Positions 50,094 to 59,723 of a stretch of DNA of 64,000 nt are shown in pieces. Location: the NCBI RefSeq assembly GCF_026262505.1, contig NC_067206.1, forward strand, positions 434,001-498,000. The letters run 5' to 3'. Source of the stretch: Trichomonas vaginalis G3 (Eukaryota > Parabasalia > Trichomonadida > Trichomonadidae). How positions within the stretch are numbered: the stretch's first letter is position 1; every line of letters starts with the position of its first letter. Made by a program: the position numbers and the translations under genes. The notes beneath the pieces were generated by a model that did no database searches, was not told the origin of the DNA, and saw nothing but the letters and a program-made list of their open reading frames with translations.

Positions 50094-52000
50094 TTAAAAA
50101 AATTGAATGGAAATCAACTGATTTTCAAAATTTTTATTACTGCATGAATCAACTATAATTTTTTTTTATGGGAGGATAACTTTATTTTTTAATTGATTAA
50201 GAAGTATTCTATTAGGACGTGCTATTGCAATGGATACATCTATGGATAGTATTCAAATACAGAAACAATTTGAACTTTTTGAATTCAATTTTATACGAAA
50301 ATAATAATACTCAACATGAATTGCTAAACCACAATTTAAATGTATATTCAATTCCCTAGAAATTTTCAGATCAGTCTTCTCAAAAATTTTATAAAGTATT
50401 TTTTCCTTGATTCTAAAAAATAGAAAATGATTGTTTATATTACATGAATGATTATTTCAATTCTCTCGGGAACGATTATCCAAAATATTAAAAATAGAGA
50501 TAGAGTTCAACTGTGTACAATATTAAATGCCTGAACATCACTTCAACAAGCCTCAATTTAGATTCAAATTTATCAGTTGAAAAATGATAATTAAAATCGC
50601 ATTCTCCGTTGGCCAACTTGCTTTACTTATGATGTAAATCAGAAATTCGATAAAAGATCTATAGGATAATTTTAAATCGCAAGACATTTTTTTCAATAAA
50701 CCCTTACTTCTCAAAATATTCAGACATCAGAAAGACATATACCGTTTATATTATCAAGGGTGTACTAAAATGCAGTGTAGTATTAAAATGTTTAGACGTA
50801 GTATATTAATTGCTTTAACTTAGCTTGTCAAAATGACATTTTTTCACTAAATGGGAAGATTCATATTCATTATTCAGAAAAATCAAGCATTAAATAGTGA
50901 TAGCAGTTAACTACATGCGCTATACTAGAAATATCTATTGTTCTTTATTAATAAAAATGCAATATTTTCTATAATGAAAAATTATCTTTAGACAATTTGA
51001 TAGCAATCTCGTATAGACTTTTTTATAAGTTAATAAATAGTTGTGTACATGTACTTTCGTATTATTATTCTCCATTCTCTGAATAAATTTAAATAGTCTC
51101 TTAGGAATGGATAATCATGTTACTTTACATGCAAACAACAATCTAATATATATGCAATCATAAAATTAGAGACTATCGGTAGCTTTTAATACAATTGATT
51201 TGCAATCAATGGCGTTGGAGGTAGATCTATTTGGAATACACTGTAAATGATTCTCATATCATTCCTGCCAGTCTAACAAAACCAAATTAAAGTTATGGGA
51301 AAAAATCAATCGGAGATCACTTTTCTCCAATATTAAAAATAATAATTTTTAAACGCCATCATGCAATGACACGAAATAATATCCAATAAATTAAAAGCAG
51401 AGAACTGTTTTGATACGAGAAATTTCAATGCTTTAGATTCAAAATGCGAATATTACATTACTGTTTTCAATCTGGCTAAATAATGAATATGCGATGCATT
51501 TTCCATTATTTAAATTTGAAGTGATAATTTTTGAATATTTTACAACATTGCATATTTGAATTAGAAATAGTTTTGTAAATGAAAATAAAGTATTTGATTA
51601 GCCAAAAAATTGAGTAAAAAATATAGGTATTTTTTTCAGAAACATTGTAATCAATTTCAAAGTTTAAACGTTATAAACAGAAGTGGTTTCATAAAATAAA
51701 TATTTACTTGTTATTACGAATTAATATCATCTTGCTCACACATAATTATTGTATGCTCACCTTTTCAGATTTGAATGATTTCTGAAGACTTGGCCAAAGA
51801 CATTTTCCTTTGAAATATGATATATAAATACATATGTTAAGCATTTTTAATTTTTATCATCGTTTTAACTGAATTTTTGCGATTTTTTCGGATTTCTGAA
51901 CTTTCTTATTAAAACTTTAAACTACATCGTCAATCAAGCATTATTCTCCGAATTAATTTTTGTGAGCGCTCTCAAATAAAATTGGAAATTCAAAATAAAA
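50094..52000. other. 1.9-kb intergenic region, no gene seen
   Basis: AT-rich DNA with short, composition-driven frames only. I looked for tRNA-like arms (GTTCGANNC loop) and for ankyrin, Myb or repeat relics and saw none. It separates two divergent genes. Confidence 0.5.
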
Positions 52001-53386
52001 ATGGAAGAGGAGGATGGCTATGTAGATACTGAGGCTCAGGTGAAGGCCACAGGTGCTGTACAGATTGGCGTTGATGGTCTTCCAGTTAACCATACAGCAG
52101 ATACTGATGCTGTTAAGATGGAAGAAATTAACCTTGATGAAGAGCATCCAAAAGAGGATACATTCAAGGGTGAAGGCAATCCCAATCGTGTTAGAAGATT
52201 TGCTACCATTATGAACTTGTTAAACTCCTTACTTGGTGCTGGCATTCTCTCTGTCCCATCATCTTTCATCAACATTGGTCTTTTCCCTTCGATAGCACTT
52301 CTTTCCGCTATAGCTGTCATTTCCTACTTTGCCACAGCTATGATTATGACGCTACAAATAGAAACAGAATCGGCAGGCTTTGATGAGTTAACATTAAAGG
52401 TTTCTGGCAGGGTTTCTCAAATCATTTTATCCGTATTGACACTCCTGTTCCTTGAATTCGCTATGTTAGCTTATATTATTTTGGCAGGCGATTTCATAAT
52501 TAGCTGGTTCAATCTTGCTAAGGTTAACCTCAACCCAATGTGGAGACGTGCCGCAATGATCTTGATTTATTCATTAGTTCTCCCTGTTGCCTTGACAATC
52601 CCAAGATCAATCAAATTCTTGTCATATTTCTCAACAGCAACTGTTTTCTTCATCTTGCTTTTCGTTTTGTCAATGATCATCCGTGCCGGAACCAACTTCC
52701 CGAAGTCTGGCAAGCACCACAACGTTTCATACGGAAAGATGAGCTTAGACCTCTTCTACGCTCTTGCCATTCATGGCCTTGCATTCTCACTTCCAATCAT
52801 TGCTCTTCCTATTGTCTTTAACTACAATAAGACAATCCAAAAGAGGAAGATCACAGCAATTGTTGCAACCATCCTTTGTTTCGTTCTCGTTCTCATCCCA
52901 TCCGTCATCGGATACTTATTGTTCGGTGACGAAACAAACGGAAACGTTTTGAAGAACTTCCCAGATAATGATGTCTTGATGATCATCGTTCGCATTGGCT
53001 TCTTCTTCGTTGTTACATTCTCATACCCATGCGTTGCTCAGCCAGTCATGGGATCCTGGGGCCAGATGATTTACGGAAATAATGACGCACCAAGCCTCAC
53101 ATTCTGGCAGCGCGTTATTGTAGAAGTAATTACACATACAATCCCAATTATCATCGCCATGTTCTTACCAGAATCAAAGCCAATTCTTGGTGTCGGTGGT
53201 GCCTTGGGTGGCTGCGTTGTAGATTTCTGCTATCCAGCTCTTCTTTGGTACTTACACTACAAACCATCATGGAAGACACTTCAGTTCTGGCTCGTTTGGG
53301 CTTTAGGCATATTTGGCTTAGTTACTGGAATTATTTCAACCTATCAGGCTGTCAAAGATGTTATTAATGCATTTAAGAAAGTATAA
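52001..53386 (+). CDS. amino-acid transporter (AAAP/SLC38 family)
   Basis: The 461-residue product has an acidic cytosolic head of about 65 residues, then about eleven membrane spans. The first carries the AAAP signature: RRFATIMNLLNSLLGAGILS. Later spans include LSVLTLLFLEFAMLAYIILA, VFFILLFVLSMIIRAG and IPIIIAMFLPESKPILGVG. The family moves neutral or cationic amino acids with H+ or Na+. The start at 52001 is the first ATG of the frame. It is convergent with nothing and stands alone. Confidence 0.92.
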   Translation: MEEEDGYVDTEAQVKATGAVQIGVDGLPVNHTADTDAVKMEEINLDEEHPKEDTFKGEGNPNRVRRFATIMNLLNSLLGAGILSVPSSFINIGLFPSIALLSAIAVISYFATAMIMTLQIETESAGFDELTLKVSGRVSQIILSVLTLLFLEFAMLAYIILAGDFIISWFNLAKVNLNPMWRRAAMILIYSLVLPVALTIPRSIKFLSYFSTATVFFILLFVLSMIIRAGTNFPKSGKHHNVSYGKMSLDLFYALAIHGLAFSLPIIALPIVFNYNKTIQKRKITAIVATILCFVLVLIPSVIGYLLFGDETNGNVLKNFPDNDVLMIIVRIGFFFVVTFSYPCVAQPVMGSWGQMIYGNNDAPSLTFWQRVIVEVITHTIPIIIAMFLPESKPILGVGGALGGCVVDFCYPALLWYLHYKPSWKTLQFWLVWALGIFGLVTGIISTYQAVKDVINAFKKV

Positions 53387-54026
53387 ATCTATAAATATTA
53401 TGGTTTTTCTAGTATAATTTTCTTACCGATTTTTTATGTTCATTTGATGGAACTTATGCGTTAAGCTACCATAACATGTAGCCATTGATGATTCGTTGCT
53501 AGTACTGTATAAAGCTTTAATAGAAAAAAATCAATATTGAACATTTTTGACTACGATTTCCTCTAATTGCATTTATGTTGCTACTAACGCTGAATTGTGT
53601 CTATCAATGCTATGTTTACACGATGATTTAAGGGAGTGTAACCTATGATAAACGAAATTATCTCAAAAAGTTTTATAAAAAGGCAATATAAATTTTAATG
53701 TTCAGGATACCTTGTTTATATTTTTTCTTTAAGCGTATAAAATTTTTTATATTTTTCAATAGGAATTTTAAAAAGTTCATTATCATCGATTTTTGTTATT
53801 GATTTTTGCATCAACTAGCCATCCTATAAATGGATATATCGCGTTTTGGCATGTCGAAAGATTCTTAACGTACATATACGAAATGATAAAATCTTCTCTA
53901 TTTTCTAAGTACATCAAATGTGCATAACAGGTAATACAATTTCCTCTCTCAAAAATTGAAAGGAGACATTCAAATAATTTCAGGGGAAAATGATGTTAAG
54001 GATTCATTATAATTTTTGGGCAACTA
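53387..54026. other. intergenic, upstream of CDC25-like gene
   Basis: AT-rich spacer with no gene. It ends with an initiator-like TCATTATA. Confidence 0.5.
54002..54012 (+). promoter_or_regulatory. initiator of the CDC25-like gene
   Basis: ATTCATTATAA contains TCATT. The A of TCA at 54006 is 21 nt before the ATG at 54027. Confidence 0.55.
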
Positions 54027-54770
54027 ATGCTCTCTTCCTCTATTCCACTTCCAGATTTCGACAACACAATCGTCGAACCTAGAATGAAGAAGCCGAAAAG
54101 AGCCTTGTTTAGAACACAATCCTGCAACTTCTCTGACAAACAAAACAGAGTTCTTCCAGTCATTAGTCAAACCGATGCAGTCCCAAGAATCACATGCGAT
54201 ACGATGAATGACGTCCTCAATGGCGTATACAACTCCGAATTCAAGCAACTTTTCATCATTGATTGCCGTTTCCCCTATGAATACGAAGGTGGACACATTA
54301 AGAATGCTAAAAACAGCAACTCACCTACCGATCTATTCCAACAATTCTTCGAAGAAACAATCAGAAGCTCAATCATCATCTTTCACTGTGAGTTCTCACA
54401 GAGCAGAGGACCAACTATGGCAGGTCTCTTCAGAGATCATGATAGAAATGTTAACTGGAATCTTTACCCATTTCTTTACTATCCAGATGTTTATATTCTT
54501 GATGGTGGTTACAAAGAGTTCTATGAGAAGTATCCAAACCACTGTGATGGCGGTTACATGAGAATGCATACTCAGGAACATGTAGACAACGGAAATCTCC
54601 AACACTACAACACAATCTTCAGAAATGAAATCGAAAAGATCAATGAGAAGAAGCGTGAAGTTCTTCTTCCACCATCCAAGAATACCTGCCCAATCAGCCC
54701 ACTTGCAAACAGCCGCAAGAGATCAAGTCTGATTGATAGCCCAATTGCCACAAAGAAGCGTTCTCTCTAA
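54027..54770 (+). CDS. CDC25: CDC25-like (M-phase inducer) phosphatase
   Basis: The 247-residue product is a compact CDC25 catalytic (rhodanese-fold) domain. Residues 79-93 read DCRFPYEYEGGHIKN, matching the family's DCRYPYEYxGGHI. The active loop IIFHCEFSQSRGP at 117-129 gives CX5R with Cys121 and Arg127. The closing block reads YILDGGYKEFYEKYPNHCDG. CDC25 removes inhibitory phosphates from cyclin-dependent kinases. The N-terminal regulatory half of animal CDC25 is absent, leaving only about 50 residues, and a basic tail (LANSRKRSSLIDSPIATKKR) may carry a nuclear signal. Confidence 0.93.
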   Translation: MLSSSIPLPDFDNTIVEPRMKKPKRALFRTQSCNFSDKQNRVLPVISQTDAVPRITCDTMNDVLNGVYNSEFKQLFIIDCRFPYEYEGGHIKNAKNSNSPTDLFQQFFEETIRSSIIIFHCEFSQSRGPTMAGLFRDHDRNVNWNLYPFLYYPDVYILDGGYKEFYEKYPNHCDGGYMRMHTQEHVDNGNLQHYNTIFRNEIEKINEKKREVLLPPSKNTCPISPLANSRKRSSLIDSPIATKKRSL

Positions 54771-55175
54771 TATCATTTTATCCAATGTTTGTTTATAAAT
54801 AAATTTCATGAATCTTTATTTCATCTTTTTTGAAAATTATTAAAGATTTTTAAATTTGATTTAAGTCTAATGAAATTGATTACAAATTTATATAATTGTA
54901 CATCATTCACGCTTAAGTGTTTATACTAATTTGCTTTAAATATATCAATCTTATTATTTTCGAGAAGAAAACAATCGAATGAATAAGTTTAACCAGTACT
55001 ATAAGAACAATGTCCGGGCAATGGTGTTTGTTAGAAAAATAAACATGCTATCTTTGTGTGGAGGTTAATATAAATAAAATATTTTATTATATTTATTTAA
55101 AACTTATTAGATCTGATACTTTTTTTGTTATACATGTATATAAAAAAAATAAAATATAAAAATAAATAAAAAAAC
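54771..55175. other. intergenic, convergent genes, no gene seen
   Basis: AT-rich spacer between the CDC25-like gene and the 3' end of the PI4-kinase gene. Confidence 0.55.
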
Positions 55176-58100
55176 TTAGAAGTAAATCTTGTTCTGAGAA
55201 GCCTGGAAAGCATCGTAACCAGTTGTTGTAATAGCTTCATAAGAACCAGCGATGAGAGAGTCAACTGTTTGTACGACTTCCTTTGGCGTCATTCCGAAGC
55301 AGAATCTCTCTCTCAGCTTCTTAATTGAGTCAGCTCTGAAGCAAGGGAATCCAGCAGATCTCATCAAGTTTGTGATTGCTTCTATCTCTTCGTGTCTTGC
55401 TCTTGCAGCGAACATGCACTGGATCAAGAGCTTCCTGAACAACTTGAAAGGAGCGGCTTCCTTTGATCCGCCCATCAAATCGATCATTTCCTTTGAAAGC
55501 TTGAACGGTGCTCTCTCGAATTTCATATTTCCACCTGGAGAAATCTCGAAGATGAAACCGAAATCGATATGGATTACATGACCATCTTCATCGATCATGA
55601 TGTTTGCGTTGTGTCTGTCTTTGACTTGGAACAAATAGCAAATCAAAGAGTTCGGAGCCATTGATCTGACGAAGTTTTCCTGGGCCTTGTTGAATGCGGC
55701 TGTTCCTATCTGTCCGTACTTCGAAATGAAGTAGTGAAGCAAATCTTCGTTTGTTGCAGAACCGATATCGTGTCTTGACTTTGATTTCGGAATCAACTCA
55801 ATGACACCTCTGTTTTCTCCTGTTGCGAAAACTCTGTATGGATAGACGAAGCAGTCAATTCCTGCGTCTCTGAAGATTCCCTTGAATACCTCGATGAACT
55901 GGTACATCATTGCGTCCTGTCTGACATCATCGTGGATCTTGAAGATGCATGCGAATGGAATTGGCTTCTTTTCTTCATCTCTGTCGTCGTAAACTTTGAA
56001 TTTGACGAGAATTGGAACTCTCGCGTGGCTCTTCAAAGGAACTGAGTTCTCTGCATCGATAGAAATGATCTTGTAGTTTGGATTGGAAGGAATATACAAT
56101 CCTTCTGGAATATTCATGTCCTTCAACTTGTCAAACAATGCAGAAGGTCTGTTTGGAATTTCCAATGGCAACAAATGTTGTGAAACAAGATCCAAATCAT
56201 CGATGAACTTAAACTCTGCTTCGTAAAGAGTCCTCTGTTGTGGTGTCATGTGATCAATGATCTTTGTCTCCAACTGTGTAAGAATCTGTGGTAAATTGTC
56301 ATTCTCTGTAACGTGGTTGTTCTTTTCTGCCAAAATGTTCCACAACAAATAATGTGAGAAAACTTCTTCTGACTCAGAGAACTTCATGAGGAACTTCTGC
56401 ATCACACCGTGTGTATCGAATCTCAATGACTGAACTAGTTGTGGAATAAACATTAATGATTCATCCCTTGTGAACTGTTCGAAACATCTGGCAACGTAAG
56501 AAGCAGATCTCTTGTCATTCATGATCTCTGGAACTAATAACGATAAAGCTTGGACAGGTTTCAATGGACTCCAAAACAGGAAATTAGATTTGTCAAATGC
56601 TTGTTGTTTTGCCAAGAAAAGTGACATTTCTGGAACTGTTGCAGCGTGGAACATTGTGTTTTTGATTATCTTGAGGAGGATTGGCGACATCAAGTTCTCT
56701 ATCTGAGGAAGAGCAGCGAATGTGTAGATAGCAGCTGGATCTTCATTGTACAAAACAGGAACAGTCGAAGAGAGATGGATTGACTGTGGTTTCAACTGAT
56801 GCAAAGCGAGCAATCTCTGTGTTGCAGGCGAAGGAGTGATGTTTAGATAGGAAAGGAATGTCTGGAGTTCGGAACAGATCATGAAAGTGATCACTGATGT
56901 CAATCTCAGCGCGAGTTTGTTGTCTGTCACTCCTCTTGATGCAAAGTTTGTTGTGGCTCTCTGTACAGCTAAAATGCACTCTTTCCTCGTCATCTCTGTT
57001 CCGTATAATGAACCTTGAGAACTCCTCAATGAAACTTCTTGTTTCGGTCCTTGAGAAATTCTTTGAGACTGCTGGTCCATTATTTCTATCAAGTTTTCCA
57101 GGGTCTTTACTTCGTCCTCTGAAATGTACTTGTAGACCAACTGGTTGCTTGAGAAGTAGTATGACCTCAGAACAAGTTTGAAGAAGAAGATTCTGAAGCC
57201 TTCAATGGATCTCAATGCGAGTTTGTTGTCTACTGAGGTGCCAAGGAAGCAGGTTAACTGCGCAAGAGGAAGAACAACAATGATTGAGGCTGGGTGATTG
57301 AGAATTGGAACTTCAAAGGCGTGTGCAAGGGCTGGAGTGGCTGATGAAAGATCTCTGCCAATCATTGCTTGCTCAATGAAGAAAAGAAGAATGGATTTCT
57401 GAAGTTCGATGGTAACCATGTCGAGTTTGTCGCCGAAAATGCCGGTTCTGGTTCTAATTGTCTCGGCAAATTTCGTTATTAAGAGTCTGGACATGGCTCC
57501 AGCGATTTTACGTGAACCGTTCATTACACAGTGCGACCAGGCAATGAATAATGTCTTCTGTGGAGCTGTTGTGACGAGATCTGACAAGATTTGTTCATCT
57601 TCGCGGAGAGCTGCGTAAGAAGCAGTTAGTAATAATCTGTCGGACTGGTACTGGACGGCTCTGATCTGTTCCTTGGTGACAAAGCTTGCTTCGCCTCTCA
57701 AAAGACATTTCAAAATTAATTCGGTCGTAAACTGCTCCTTTTGAAGCGATGTTAAGTAATTGTAGATTGTATGTACGAAAGATGGCTGTTCGCTGTAAAA
57801 TGCTTCACGACCTTGGTCAACAACGAGATGTTGAAGGATTGCCATGAAAGCGTAGGGAGCTGCTGTGATGCACTTTGTAAATAAGTCTTGTATGATACCT
57901 TGGAAGGCTGTTTGGCGCTCTGGGGTTTGAGATTCCATCAATTCAACGGAATTAGAGAGAGCTCTGAGTACTTTGACGTCGAATAATACAAATGGATGTG
58001 CATTTACGAAGTTCTTGATATGAGTATCTACGATACTACGTACTTTTGCGACCGGCCAAGTATATCTCTCGACAAAAGTAACCATTGCAGCATTTGCGCA

Positions 58101-59366
58101 GCGCCTGCCTTCATCGGGGTCCTCGAATGATTCGATTGCCTTGTTAAACTTGGAGAAAAGCGGATCAACCATCGCATCTAAAATTGCGGAGAAATTCGCT
58201 GTATATTCGACTTCGAAGTACTTGAAGAACGGAGAAATAATTCCCTTGTGGGCTCTGAGTTTTTCGAGTGAAAATAGAGATAAGGCGTAAACTGCGTCAG
58301 GAAGCTCCATTTCCTGGAGAATCTTGATGTTGATTGTTGGTATATGGCGAGTAAAGATCGGAATGACATCTTGAACCTTTGTCATTGATACTGGTTGAAT
58401 TAAATTCAACAATTCTTGAACGCGGAATTTAACTGTAGCAAAATCGCCTCTCGTTTGGCCATGGATGAGCGAGGGGAAGAAATGTGCGATAACGTTTAAG
58501 GCTCCTTCCCATTGTGAGAAGAAAAGATTGATATTTGACGAAGCAAAAATAACGCAGCAGATCCAAAACTGCTGAAGTAATTTGGATAATTCGATATCGA
58601 TATCAGCACTAGCCTTTTCAATTGAAGCGACAAATGGCAATAGTTCGCCAATGTAGCCAGCGTAAGATGAAATTTGTATTTTGGACTTCTTCGAGTACTC
58701 TGAAAGCATGGATGCGACAGTAATAGCTTGACCAAGAACTTGCTTTGCAAAGTTCAGTAATAATTTCTTTGGAGAGTCCGGCTTCGAGTATGTTGAGAAG
58801 ATCTCGAGGCATACTTTCGTAAGGGAGATGTAAATGTTGAAGCTCAATTGTGGTTGTGACTTTGATGCATTCGGAGTCAACTGAGTCAAAGTCAAAGCAA
58901 TGGTTTCGAGGAGCTGGTCCTGCTGGTCAAGGATAAAGTGTGGGAATGCAACAGGAATTAACTCTAAATATGATGAAAAAACTGAAATTGTGTCAGAAGA
59001 TTTTTCTACACCGACAAGATTGAGAGTAGCGCTGCTCTTGTGTGAAGATTGGTCGTTTTCAAGTCTGTCAGCAAACTCGTTTGGTCCGGAAAGTATGTCG
59101 ATTATTAATGAAAATGCATTTTTAATGACAAGATCTGATTTTGTTGTCTTAATGATATGGCCAATCATTTTTGGTACTTTCTTTGACCTTGGATGGTGAA
59201 GCAATATTTGGAATCTCTCGAGATCATCTAAATGTTTCATGTTCTCGTTCTTTCCAGCAATTGCAGCATCTGAGATGCTTTCTAATTTATTGGTGATTAA
59301 TTTATCAAGCTGAGGAAGGGTTAACATCATTGAAAAATCAGCATTAGCTGGGATTTGCTTCCTCAT
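55176..59366 (-). CDS. PI4KA: phosphatidylinositol 4-kinase alpha (STT4 type)
   Basis: The 1,396-residue product has a long helical N-terminal solenoid and a C-terminal lipid-kinase domain (about 1130-1396). Motifs are FACIFKIHDDVRQDAMMYQF (P-loop-like and DVRQD), IGSATNEDLLHYFISKYGQ, the catalytic loop DRHNANIMID and the DFGF block in HVIHIDFGFIFEISPGGN. The order identifies PI4K type III alpha, which makes PtdIns4P for the plasma membrane. It is shorter than animal PI4KA (about 2,100 residues), mainly in the solenoid. The whole frame is uninterrupted. Confidence 0.93.
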   Translation of the reverse strand: MRKQIPANADFSMMLTLPQLDKLITNKLESISDAAIAGKNENMKHLDDLERFQILLHHPRSKKVPKMIGHIIKTTKSDLVIKNAFSLIIDILSGPNEFADRLENDQSSHKSSATLNLVGVEKSSDTISVFSSYLELIPVAFPHFILDQQDQLLETIALTLTQLTPNASKSQPQLSFNIYISLTKVCLEIFSTYSKPDSPKKLLLNFAKQVLGQAITVASMLSEYSKKSKIQISSYAGYIGELLPFVASIEKASADIDIELSKLLQQFWICCVIFASSNINLFFSQWEGALNVIAHFFPSLIHGQTRGDFATVKFRVQELLNLIQPVSMTKVQDVIPIFTRHIPTINIKILQEMELPDAVYALSLFSLEKLRAHKGIISPFFKYFEVEYTANFSAILDAMVDPLFSKFNKAIESFEDPDEGRRCANAAMVTFVERYTWPVAKVRSIVDTHIKNFVNAHPFVLFDVKVLRALSNSVELMESQTPERQTAFQGIIQDLFTKCITAAPYAFMAILQHLVVDQGREAFYSEQPSFVHTIYNYLTSLQKEQFTTELILKCLLRGEASFVTKEQIRAVQYQSDRLLLTASYAALREDEQILSDLVTTAPQKTLFIAWSHCVMNGSRKIAGAMSRLLITKFAETIRTRTGIFGDKLDMVTIELQKSILLFFIEQAMIGRDLSSATPALAHAFEVPILNHPASIIVVLPLAQLTCFLGTSVDNKLALRSIEGFRIFFFKLVLRSYYFSSNQLVYKYISEDEVKTLENLIEIMDQQSQRISQGPKQEVSLRSSQGSLYGTEMTRKECILAVQRATTNFASRGVTDNKLALRLTSVITFMICSELQTFLSYLNITPSPATQRLLALHQLKPQSIHLSSTVPVLYNEDPAAIYTFAALPQIENLMSPILLKIIKNTMFHAATVPEMSLFLAKQQAFDKSNFLFWSPLKPVQALSLLVPEIMNDKRSASYVARCFEQFTRDESLMFIPQLVQSLRFDTHGVMQKFLMKFSESEEVFSHYLLWNILAEKNNHVTENDNLPQILTQLETKIIDHMTPQQRTLYEAEFKFIDDLDLVSQHLLPLEIPNRPSALFDKLKDMNIPEGLYIPSNPNYKIISIDAENSVPLKSHARVPILVKFKVYDDRDEEKKPIPFACIFKIHDDVRQDAMMYQFIEVFKGIFRDAGIDCFVYPYRVFATGENRGVIELIPKSKSRHDIGSATNEDLLHYFISKYGQIGTAAFNKAQENFVRSMAPNSLICYLFQVKDRHNANIMIDEDGHVIHIDFGFIFEISPGGNMKFERAPFKLSKEMIDLMGGSKEAAPFKLFRKLLIQCMFAARARHEEIEAITNLMRSAGFPCFRADSIKKLRERFCFGMTPKEVVQTVDSLIAGSYEAITTTGYDAFQASQNKIYF

Positions 59367-59723
59367 TCAACTTAAATTTTCAATATTCAATTCAAAAATT
59401 TCTACGATCGCTGATGGCTGTCTAAGCTTATTTTTCAATGTATTGCAATAGAGTCGTCTACTCTTAAGTAACAAATTTAACAAGAGAAAAGATTTTATAT
59501 CTGAGTTTTTATGCTTTTCAAGAATATTCAATGAGGTCTTCCTTAGAATTTACTTAATAACTAGGGAATAAAATGATTTATTTTGATTAATTAAAGCAAA
59601 TCATAGGGTATTTATTATAGTTAACAAGTAAATTTCAAAAAAAAAATTTCTATTTATGTAAAAAAATAAACATTACAAACATATTTATTAATAATATAAA
59701 CATTACAAAAAATAAGCTTATTT
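59367..59723. other. intergenic, no gene seen
   Basis: AT-rich spacer between two minus-strand genes. Confidence 0.5.

Noticed and set aside
51160-51260. Possible tRNA-like fold around TTGATTTGCAATCAA
   Set aside because: The short stem is real, but there is no GTTCGANNC T-loop, no acceptor pairing and no plausible anticodon arm.
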